DNA of 10,758 bases from assembly GCA_002313925.1 (NCBI GenBank), contig DCAZ01000031.1, forward strand, positions 2,614 to 13,371. Direction: 5' to 3'. The stretch's first letter is position 1. Each line of letters begins with the position of its first letter. Both the position numbers and the translations under genes were made by a program. Positions 1-5,764 of this stretch are shown piece by piece. The notes under the pieces were generated by a model that saw nothing but the letters and a program-made list of their open reading frames with translations, did not search any database and had not been told where the DNA came from. The stretch comes from Gemmatimonadales bacterium UBA1120. GTDB taxonomy: Bacteria > Gemmatimonadota > Gemmatimonadetes > Longimicrobiales > Gaopeijiaceae.

Positions 1-30
1 GTCCGTTTCCTAGGACAGTTTACGTCGTGA
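1..30 (+). CDS. pheS: Phenylalanyl-tRNA synthetase alpha subunit, C-terminal tail only
   Basis: Frame 1 from the window edge reads VRFLGQFTS and then TGA at 28-30. The pattern [ND]-[IV]-R-F-L-x-Q-F is the well-known last stretch of bacterial PheS (E. coli PheS ends in a very similar way), and the next gene is pheT, so this is the end of pheS. PheS carries the catalytic core of the heterotetrameric (alpha-beta)2 enzyme that charges tRNA-Phe. Only the last nine codons are visible. The stop codon overlaps the pheT GTG start by 4 nt (GTGA at 27-30), which suggests translational coupling and a matched subunit ratio. Confidence 0.85.
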   Translation, partial: VRFLGQFTS

Positions 31-2435
31 ATGCTTCGTATCGCTGGCTCTTAGACTGCGTACCAGGGCTACAGCTTACACCAGAGGAAATTGGTGAACA
101 TCTTGCTCTGCGCGGAGCACCTCTCGATGGAACAGTATCTCCGGGAAGAGGACTTGAAGATGTCGTCGTGGGTCGAGTAGTCAGTGTCGAGAAACACCCT
201 AATGCTGACAGGCTAACACTGTGCGAAGTCGATGGCGGAAAGGGGATCGTATCCGTTGTGTGTGGAGCTCCGAACGTTTTGGAGGGGGCCTGGTATCCGT
301 TTGCCCCTGTAGGAGCGGTTCTTCCGGGTGACCTGAAGCTGAAGAAGTCTAAGATTCGAGGTGAGGTATCTCATGGTATGTTATGTTCTGCAAAAGAGTT
401 AGGACTAGGAACAGATCATGCAGGGATCTATCAAATTCATGGTGAGTTTATACCAGGTGAGTCATTTATAGAGGCCATGGGGCTGGACGATGTCACGATG
501 GATGTAGAGATCACTGCAAACCGCGGTGATCTGCTATCGCACCTAGGTATTGCAAGGGAGCTCGCACATGCGGGTAAGGGAACTGTGCTAGTTCCGGATT
601 TTCCTGATGATCCCAAGATTTCACTTACCTTTGAGCGAGACCTGGAGGAAGCACGTTTTGGTGCTGTCGGTATCCAAATTGAGGACCCGGACCTATGTAG
701 CCGGTACCTTGGAGCTGTCATTCGGGGTGTATCGGTGGGCGAGTCTCCGGCATGGCTACAACAGAGACTTCGAGGGGCCGGTGCCCGTCCGATCAACAAC
801 GTAGTTGATGCCACCAACTATGTAATGTTGGAGTTGGGCCAACCACTTCACGCCTTCGACCTGAACAAGTTAGAAGGGACTTCGATCGTAGTTCGGCGAG
901 CAGGAGAGAAGGAGAGCAGATTCGCCACGCTCGATGAAGAACACCGCGCTCTTTCTTCTGACATGCTTATGATCTGCGATCTACAGAAGCCCGTTGCAAT
1001 CGGTGGGGTTATGGGTGGGCTTGAATCGGAAGTCACATATGATACGGTGGATGTGCTTCTTGAGGGTGCACTCTTCAATCCTCAGTCAATTCGTGCTACT
1101 CGCAAGAAACTAGGCCTATCAACTGATGCGTCGTACAGGTTCGAGAGGGGGGTCGACCCTGAAGGGATCGAACTAGCTGTGTCCAGAGCCGCTGCCTTGA
1201 TCCTATCGACTGCGGGTGGGGTGATTGATGGCCCAGTCCTTGATTGCTGTCCAGTCGAGTTTGAAGCGGATGTGGTATCACTCAGACTTTCGCGAATAGA
1301 GCATGTTCTCGGGGTAGGCTTCACCAGCCTAGAGGTCCGGAGTCTATTAGAGCCGTTGGGATTCCAGTTGGTTGATGAGGATGAAGGAGTCGTCAATGTG
1401 AGAGTTCCGGGATTCCGATCCTATGACGTAACGCGTGAGATTGACTTGATCGAGGAGATTGCACGCACGCACGGCTATGACAAGTTCCCGGCAGAGATGC
1501 GTCCTTACAGGCCAAGTAACGTTCCAGATCACCCTATGTTTGAGCTAGAAGAGGAGCTTCGTAGGGTCTTGGCAAGTAGAGGGTTGTTCGAAGCCCAAAC
1601 ACCCGCATTTGTTCCAGAATCAGAAGGTGACGTGCAGGTAGCGAATCCGCTTATATCCACAGAACCCTTTGTACGGAGAGTGATCTTACCTTCTCTGCTC
1701 CGCAGGGTTGAGCACAATTTTGCTCATGGGAATCGGGACGTCCGGCTTTTCGAGATTGCGACTTCATTCCGGAAGGCTGGAACGGGGGAGCCTCCTCGTG
1801 AAGAGACACACCTCGCTGTAGTCATGACCGGTAGACGTGAACCCTCTCATTGGTCTAGACAGGATGAATTTATAGCGGTCTGGGACCTAAAAGCGTTGCT
1901 CGAGACAGTGGCGCACATCTCATATGCTGGCGCAGCTAAAGTCATTGTCGAGGCTGACGTTGTGGCGCCCTTCCATGAGGGAACCTGTCTTGCTGTAATG
2001 GACAAAACGGACCTCAGTGTGGGGCACGGCGGGCTAGTCTTGTCTAGCGAAATCGACGCTCCCGTGTGGGCCGGAGATATTTGGGGATTCGAGATCACAC
2101 TTCCTTCGAACCCCCTGAGATTGCCCATCCCTGAGCATGTACCTCTCCCGACTTTTCCAGCTATCGAACGTGATTTAGCACTCATTGTGCCGATAGATCA
2201 CACTGCGGCTGAGCTCGACTTGTTGATAAGAAACTCTGGGGGAGGGTTACTTGAGTCTCTAGAAATCTTTGATCTGTATTTTGACCCCGACAATGACAAT
2301 GGTGTTCGGTCACTAGCATTCCGGCTACGCTTCCGATCGGCAAATCGAACCTTAAAGGACAAGGAAGTGGATAGGTCTGTGGACTTGATTCTCCGTAGGC
2401 TCAAGGAGGAATTGGATGTCGAACCCCGAGGGTAA
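27..2435 (+). CDS. pheT: Phenylalanyl-tRNA synthetase beta subunit
   Basis: The beta subunit of cytoplasmic PheRS pairs with PheS, binds tRNA-Phe and hydrolyses mischarged Tyr-tRNA. The 802 residues match the usual bacterial length of about 800. In order: an N-terminal segment (SYRWL...), an EMAP/OB-type tRNA-binding domain (about 43-150), the B3/B4 editing domain (about 215-395) with GQPLHAFD at 271-278 and RFERGVDP at 371-378, the B5 domain (about 418-492) ending in IDLIEEIARTHGYD, the inactive catalytic-like core, and a C-terminal FDX-ACB anticodon-binding domain from FPAIERDLAL (710) to the end. H275 corresponds to the histidine implicated in editing in the Thermus enzyme. The GTG start at 27 is chosen because MNASYRWLLDCVPG fits the family N-terminus; an AGGA lies 11 nt upstream. 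It overlaps pheS by 4 nt and the next gene by 20 nt. Intact, nothing unusual. Confidence 0.97.
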   Translation: MNASYRWLLDCVPGLQLTPEEIGEHLALRGAPLDGTVSPGRGLEDVVVGRVVSVEKHPNADRLTLCEVDGGKGIVSVVCGAPNVLEGAWYPFAPVGAVLPGDLKLKKSKIRGEVSHGMLCSAKELGLGTDHAGIYQIHGEFIPGESFIEAMGLDDVTMDVEITANRGDLLSHLGIARELAHAGKGTVLVPDFPDDPKISLTFERDLEEARFGAVGIQIEDPDLCSRYLGAVIRGVSVGESPAWLQQRLRGAGARPINNVVDATNYVMLELGQPLHAFDLNKLEGTSIVVRRAGEKESRFATLDEEHRALSSDMLMICDLQKPVAIGGVMGGLESEVTYDTVDVLLEGALFNPQSIRATRKKLGLSTDASYRFERGVDPEGIELAVSRAAALILSTAGGVIDGPVLDCCPVEFEADVVSLRLSRIEHVLGVGFTSLEVRSLLEPLGFQLVDEDEGVVNVRVPGFRSYDVTREIDLIEEIARTHGYDKFPAEMRPYRPSNVPDHPMFELEEELRRVLASRGLFEAQTPAFVPESEGDVQVANPLISTEPFVRRVILPSLLRRVEHNFAHGNRDVRLFEIATSFRKAGTGEPPREETHLAVVMTGRREPSHWSRQDEFIAVWDLKALLETVAHISYAGAAKVIVEADVVAPFHEGTCLAVMDKTDLSVGHGGLVLSSEIDAPVWAGDIWGFEITLPSNPLRLPIPEHVPLPTFPAIERDLALIVPIDHTAAELDLLIRNSGGGLLESLEIFDLYFDPDNDNGVRSLAFRLRFRSANRTLKDKEVDRSVDLILRRLKEELDVEPRG
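2403..2410 (+). promoter_or_regulatory. Consensus Shine-Dalgarno for the small coiled-coil gene, inside the pheT 3' end
   Basis: AAGGAGGA lies five bases before the ATG at 2416 and is a near-perfect match to the anti-SD tail of 16S rRNA. It sits within the last codons of pheT, so the small gene can be initiated on the pheT message independently of simple read-through. It also fixes the start at 2416 and argues that this overlapping ORF is genuinely translated. Confidence 0.75.
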
Positions 2436-2727
2436 CGGAGAAGGGCCGGAGCAAACTGCTTTCGTCGAGCTCGAGAAGATTGTTGAGGCGGCCCTTCAAC
2501 ATCTAACAGAGGTAACCCGCCGTGCTGAGATGGCAGAAGACAGGAACGCGGAATTCGAAACACTCATCAAACGTTTTGCGGGCGATGAAGGTGACGCTGG
2601 CCAAGTACTCCATCGGCTTGCTCAACTAGAGGAGGACAACGAGGACATGCGTTCCCGATTAGAGGCAGGTCAGGTTAGCGTCGATAAATTGATAGCAAAG
2701 ATACGCTTTGTGGAGGAAGGACAATGA
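2416..2727 (+). CDS. Small coiled-coil protein, probable ZapB-like division factor
   Basis: A 103-residue acidic, Cys-free protein with no signal peptide or membrane segment. After a flexible Gly/Glu/Asn-rich head (1-12) come two predicted helices, about 13-53 and 61-100. The second has clean heptads (L68, L71, N75, M78, L82, with Asn at a core position) and ends in a basic-hydrophobic tail, DKLIAKIRFVEEG. Small coiled-coil proteins ending in a motif like LLARI-x-x-LEE lie directly before zapA in several phyla and are annotated ZapB or ZapB-like; ZapB joins ZapA at the Z ring. The match here rests on position, size and C-terminal style, not on a search. It starts inside pheT behind a consensus SD and overlaps zapA by ATGA, so it is probably co-translated with zapA. 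An unrelated short coiled coil remains possible. No gene symbol is given because family membership is inferred. Confidence 0.85.
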   Translation: MSNPEGNGEGPEQTAFVELEKIVEAALQHLTEVTRRAEMAEDRNAEFETLIKRFAGDEGDAGQVLHRLAQLEEDNEDMRSRLEAGQVSVDKLIAKIRFVEEGQ

Positions 2728-3044
2728 CTCCCTCAAAGATTGCGGTCACGGTCCGAATAGCGGGTGAAGAACATACGATCCGAGCGGACGTGGAGCCTGA
2801 GCATACTAAGCGTTGTGCAAAGATGGTGGATGACCGGATTCACGAGATCAATATCCAGACCGGGCTAGTGGACGGTGACAAGGCAGCGATACTTGCGGCT
2901 CTCTCGATAGCTGATGAGTACTTTCAGGCGCGAGAGGAGATTGGAGAGTTGCGTAGTAAAATTGCTGGTAGAGCAGAGAAATTGGCACGTCGTATCGAAG
3001 ACGATATTCCCAATCTGATTCCCGACCTCGAGTTGGGACTCTGA
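2724..3044 (+). CDS. zapA: Cell division protein ZapA
   Basis: ZapA is a small cytosolic protein that cross-links FtsZ protofilaments and stabilises the Z ring. The 106 residues match the family. The N-terminal beta-hairpin domain is visible (IAVTVRIAGEEHTIRADVE, 6-24), followed by the helix around 26-43 (HTKRCAKMVDDRIHEI) and the long dimer/tetramer coiled coil from 53 (KAAILAALSIADEYFQAREE) onward. The tail after about 93 is rich in Pro/Leu and probably disordered. The ATG overlaps the stop of the upstream coiled-coil gene (ATGA, 2724-2727) and has a strong purine-rich SD (GGAGGAAGG, 2712-2720). The tight coupling with pheT and the small coiled-coil gene suggests one message. Known from the family: ZapA is dispensable in many bacteria. 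Nothing in the sequence suggests loss of function. Confidence 0.95.
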   Translation: MTPSKIAVTVRIAGEEHTIRADVEPEHTKRCAKMVDDRIHEINIQTGLVDGDKAAILAALSIADEYFQAREEIGELRSKIAGRAEKLARRIEDDIPNLIPDLELGL

Positions 3045-3217
3045 AGTTAGGTACAGAGGATCACTACCATCGCTAACCCGCCTGCTTCTAGCTTGCGTCC
3101 CGCTTAACCTGTCCTCTATTCTGAAGCGATAGAAAGACTCGGCCGTCTTTGTAATGCGGTTGAGTTCCAGATTACTCATTCTCGACACGTTACTCGTGTC
3201 GATTCCGGAGTCAATAA
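3045..3217 (+). other. 173-nt zapA-rny intergenic region, possible structured RNA
   Basis: No credible ORF lies here on either strand. Visible elements are complementary hexamers AGAGGA (3055-3060) and TCCTCT (3113-3118), a second competing pair ATCGCT (3069-3074) and AGCGAT (3124-3129), a weak 6-bp hairpin AAAGAC/GTCTTT at 3133-3150, and a strong 8-bp hairpin at 3182-3202. In many bacteria 6S RNA (ssrS) lies directly downstream of zapA, and the length of this gap would suit it. However, I cannot draw the long bulged rod typical of 6S by eye, so this stays a suggestion. I found no convincing sigma-70 promoter; the best match, TTGCGT (3093-3098) with TATTCT (3117-3122), has an 18-bp spacer and is weak. 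The region must hold whatever separates zapA and rny expression. Confidence 0.4.
3182..3202 (+). promoter_or_regulatory. Perfect 8-bp hairpin just upstream of the rny ribosome binding site
   Basis: TCGACACG (3182-3189) pairs exactly with CGTGTCGA (3195-3202) around a 5-nt loop, TTACT. No T-run follows, so it is not a classical terminator. It ends four bases before the GGAG SD (3207-3210), which is seven bases from the rny ATG. It could stabilise the 5' leader, tune rny translation or, as DNA, act as an inverted-repeat operator. The loop begins a second copy of TTACTC (3190-3195); the first is at 3172-3177. Confidence 0.5.
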
Positions 3218-4789
3218 ATGGTCACCCCGCCACTCTTATGGGCGGCGGCTGGCCTCGTTTTCGGGGTTCTTGTCGGATTCCTCGTATCGAAGAATCGGTC
3301 ACGGGCCCTATATGAGCTTGAGAAGGCAGAGTCTAAGGACGAGGCCTCCCGCATCCTTAACAGGGCGCAGGAAGAAGCAGAGAGCATTCGTAAAGCAGGT
3401 GAGCTAGCGGGTCGCGAAGGAGCTTCTCAACTGCGTGAAGCTTGGGAGAAGGAAGAGGATCGCCGTCGCGAAGAAATTGAACGCTCTGAGCGCAGACTCC
3501 AGGAGCGCTCCGATGCCCTCAGTCGAAAGTCGGATGACTTCAGTTCGCGAGAAACAGATCTCAAGAAACGAGACACTGAACTTGAGGAGCGCGTAACTGC
3601 GTTATCTCGAAGGGATGCTGAGCTCCGTGAAGCGGACTCAAAGGTCCGTAAGCGTCTCGAGCAAGTAGCAGGGCTTACTAGTGACGAAGCGAAGAAAGAT
3701 CTAATCGAAGACCTGAAGGATGAGGCCCGGGCCGAGGCCGCCAATGCTCTGAGAGAAATACGCGAACAGGCTCAGCGAGAATCGGACCGTGAGGCCAGGA
3801 AGATCTTGACCCTTTCTATTCAGCGTATGGCTGCTGATGTGACAGCTGATACTACCGTTTCAGTTGTTCAACTCCCGTCCGACGAGATGAAGGGTCGTAT
3901 TATCGGTCGGGAGGGACGAAACATACGGTCCTTTGAACAGGCGACGGGTGTAGATGTGATCATTGACGATACACCCGAAGCAGTAGTTTTGTCGGCCTTT
4001 GATCCAGTCCGGCGCGAAGTTGCTCGCATTGCTCTCCAACGCTTGGTCGAGGACGGAAGAATTCATCCGGGGCGCATCGAGGAGATCGTTGGAAAGGCGG
4101 AAAAAGAGATCGATCAGGAGATGTTAGATGCTGCGGAGGAAGTACTCTATGAACTTGGCATCCATGGGGTGCATCCCGAGATCGTCAAGACGCTTGGTCG
4201 CCTCCGTTTCCGCACCTCTTATGGTCAAAATCAACTCCGGCATGCCAAGGAAGTAGCGCAACTCGCTGGAAATATGGCTTCGGAAATTGGACTCGACGTC
4301 CAGATTACCAAACGTGCAGGCGTGCTACATGACGTGGGTAAGGGCATGACACATGACCATGAAGGGACACACGTCGAACTTGGTTACCGGCTATGTAAGA
4401 AGCATGGCGAGGCGCCCATCGTGCTGAATGCAATCAGAGCCCATCATGACGAAGAACCCCACCACTTCGCTGAAACCTTCCTGGTTTCGGCCGCAGATGC
4501 GATTAGTGGATCACGTCCGGGAGCTCGGCGTGAAATGTTCGAAGGTTATGTGAAGCGTTTGGAGAAACTCGAAGAACTCGCCATGGAACACCCGGGAGTA
4601 GAGCGATGCTTTGCGATCCAGGCAGGTCGTGAGTTACGGGTCATGGTGGAGCCCGACAAGGTAGGAGATGATCAGATGGCTAAGATTTCTGAGGCTGTGG
4701 CAAGGCGCATTGAAAGCGAACTCCAATACCCTGGGCAGATCAAGGTTGTTGTTATCAGGGAGACGCGGGCCATTGATTTAGCCAAGTAA
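3218..4789 (+). CDS. rny: Ribonuclease Y, membrane-anchored endoribonuclease
   Basis: RNase Y is an endonuclease that starts mRNA decay in bacteria lacking or supplementing RNase E, acting at the inner face of the membrane. The 523 residues equal the family length. Order: one N-terminal membrane helix (about 6-24), a long charged coiled coil (about 30-195), a KH RNA-binding domain with GRIIGREGRNIR (226-237), and an HD domain with H342, H371-D372 (VLHDVGKGMTHDHEG), H409-H410-D411 and D427 as likely metal ligands. In the coiled coil, residues 104-150 run in regular heptads, with a basic residue at most starts and Leu/Phe/Val four positions later (108, 115, 122, 129, 136, 143, 150); this pattern is common in the family. 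The C-terminus (YPGQIKVVVIRETRAIDLAK) is canonical. The ATG at 3218 has GGAG seven bases upstream. It stands alone between two gaps, so it may have its own promoter. Complete, with all catalytic residues present. Confidence 0.97.
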   Translation: MVTPPLLWAAAGLVFGVLVGFLVSKNRSRALYELEKAESKDEASRILNRAQEEAESIRKAGELAGREGASQLREAWEKEEDRRREEIERSERRLQERSDALSRKSDDFSSRETDLKKRDTELEERVTALSRRDAELREADSKVRKRLEQVAGLTSDEAKKDLIEDLKDEARAEAANALREIREQAQRESDREARKILTLSIQRMAADVTADTTVSVVQLPSDEMKGRIIGREGRNIRSFEQATGVDVIIDDTPEAVVLSAFDPVRREVARIALQRLVEDGRIHPGRIEEIVGKAEKEIDQEMLDAAEEVLYELGIHGVHPEIVKTLGRLRFRTSYGQNQLRHAKEVAQLAGNMASEIGLDVQITKRAGVLHDVGKGMTHDHEGTHVELGYRLCKKHGEAPIVLNAIRAHHDEEPHHFAETFLVSAADAISGSRPGARREMFEGYVKRLEKLEELAMEHPGVERCFAIQAGRELRVMVEPDKVGDDQMAKISEAVARRIESELQYPGQIKVVVIRETRAIDLAK

Positions 4790-4842
4790 GAAACAGCCTG
4801 GCTTCAGAGGTGTTACTTTTCCTGTCCTTTATCTAAATACTT

Positions 4843-4868
4843 CTAACACGGTTAGTGCATGGGTGCAC
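4843..4868 (+). promoter_or_regulatory. Two adjacent mini-hairpins around the folD start codon
   Basis: CTAAC (4843-4847) can pair with GTTAG (4851-4855) over a 3-nt loop, and GTGCA (4855-4859) with TGCAC (4864-4868) over TGGG. The second stem includes the A of the folD ATG and its loop holds the other two start bases. No SD-like purine run is visible in 4840-4858. The two stems share G4855, so they cannot both be complete. Both are short, and they could be chance. Confidence 0.3.
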
Positions 4869-5752
4869 AGATCATATCCGGTAGGGACATCGCCGATGAA
4901 ATCCGAGCAGAGCTCAAGGATAGAGTTGCACACCTGAAGGAAGGGTCAGGTGTAACGCCTGGTCTCGCGACGGTATTGGTGGGGGAAAACCCTGCATCGC
5001 AGATGTACGTGGGGATGAAGAACAAGGCAGCCGCGGATATGGGAATAAACTCTCGCCAGATCACACTTTCGGTCGACACCTCTGAGGACGAACTCCTTGG
5101 AGTGGTTTCTGGGTTAAACGCTGATCCCGGGATCCACGGGATCCTAGTACAGCTTCCGCTTCCAGATCATATCGACGAAGGGAAGGTGCTAGAGGCTATA
5201 CATCCATCGAAAGACGTGGACGGCTTCCATCCGATCAATGTTGGACGATTGGCGACCGACTCAGGAGATTTTTTCGCACCTTGTACACCTGCAGGTGTGA
5301 TTGAAATGCTTACCCGAAGTGGGCATGATCCAAGCGGCAAGCACGTTGTCGTTGTGGGGCGCTCAAACATTGTTGGTCGTCCATTGGCCGCGCTTTTACT
5401 ACGAAAGGCTATCGGAGGAAATGCTACGGTAACGGTCTGTCATTCCCGTACGGCTGATCTCGGGTCCGTGACTCGAAGTGCTGAGATCTTAATTGTTGCG
5501 ATGGGGAGACCGGAGATGATCACGGCTGAAATGGTTGCTCCAGGAGCCATAGTGATTGATGTCGGTACAAACCGAGTAGATGACCCTTCTCGCGATAAGG
5601 GCTACAGAGTGTGCGGCGACGTGCTTTTCGATGAAGTCGCAGAGGTTGCTGAAGCGATCTCTCCTGTACCGGGTGGGGTCGGACCTATGACGATCACGAT
5701 GCTACTCGCTAATACCGTGAAGGCAGCCAGTCTCAGAGCGGCCTCAGGGTAA
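4859..5752 (+). CDS. folD: Bifunctional methylenetetrahydrofolate dehydrogenase/cyclohydrolase
   Basis: FolD interconverts 5,10-methylene-THF, 5,10-methenyl-THF and 10-formyl-THF using NADP+, feeding purine and formyl-methionine synthesis in the cytosol. The 297 residues are typical. The N-terminal catalytic domain shows YVGMKNKAA with the catalytic lysine at K54, GILVQLPLP with Q98 (94-102), and KDVDGFHP with D121 (118-125). PCTPAGVIEML (141-151) is the family signature. The Rossmann NADP-binding part follows with VVVGRSNIVGRP (164-175), then DVGTNRV and the conserved PVPGGVGPMTITMLLANT (270-287). All hallmark residues are present. The ATG at 4859 is the only sensible start: an in-frame TAG lies at 4853-4855 and MGAQIISGRDIADEI fits the family start. 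Unlike its neighbours it has no SD, and small hairpins surround the start. It follows rny after 69 nt and precedes xseA by 12 nt (66 nt if xseA starts at its ATG). Confidence 0.97.
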   Translation: MGAQIISGRDIADEIRAELKDRVAHLKEGSGVTPGLATVLVGENPASQMYVGMKNKAAADMGINSRQITLSVDTSEDELLGVVSGLNADPGIHGILVQLPLPDHIDEGKVLEAIHPSKDVDGFHPINVGRLATDSGDFFAPCTPAGVIEMLTRSGHDPSGKHVVVVGRSNIVGRPLAALLLRKAIGGNATVTVCHSRTADLGSVTRSAEILIVAMGRPEMITAEMVAPGAIVIDVGTNRVDDPSRDKGYRVCGDVLFDEVAEVAEAISPVPGGVGPMTITMLLANTVKAASLRAASG

Positions 5753-5764
5753 GTCGCCTTCCTT

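Noticed and set aside
1082..1396. Antisense open frames within pheT, and similar ones within xseA, ispA and dxs
   Set aside because: Low-complexity, Ser/Thr/Arg-rich translations lying entirely opposite clear conserved genes; these are shadow frames.
3093..3122. TTGCGT - 18 bp - TATTCT as a promoter for rny
   Set aside because: Only about half the bases match consensus in each box, and similar matches are expected by chance in 173 nt.
3133..3150. AAAGAC/GTCTTT hairpin as the zapA terminator
   Set aside because: The stem is only 6 bp and AT-rich, and the T residues are part of the stem; the sequence after it (GTAATGC) is not a T-run. It is too weak to call an intrinsic terminator.
3151..3175. 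tRNA-like T-arm (GCGGTTGAGTTCC) before rny
   Set aside because: No TTCGA loop consensus in the right place, no acceptor-stem complement and no anticodon arm could be built around it.
2865..3188. Minus-strand open frame across the zapA end and the intergenic region
   Set aside because: Half of it is opposite zapA, the translation resembles no family I know, and no ribosome binding site is apparent.
3427..3744. Antisense open frame opposite the rny coiled coil (Ser/Arg-rich)
   Set aside because: A Ser/Arg-rich product is the expected mirror of a Glu/Arg/Leu-rich coiled-coil gene; no SD and no recognisable domain.
4813..4839. TTACTT ... TAAATA as a folD promoter
   Set aside because: Few consensus matches and a 15-bp spacer; the AT-rich leader alone explains the resemblance.
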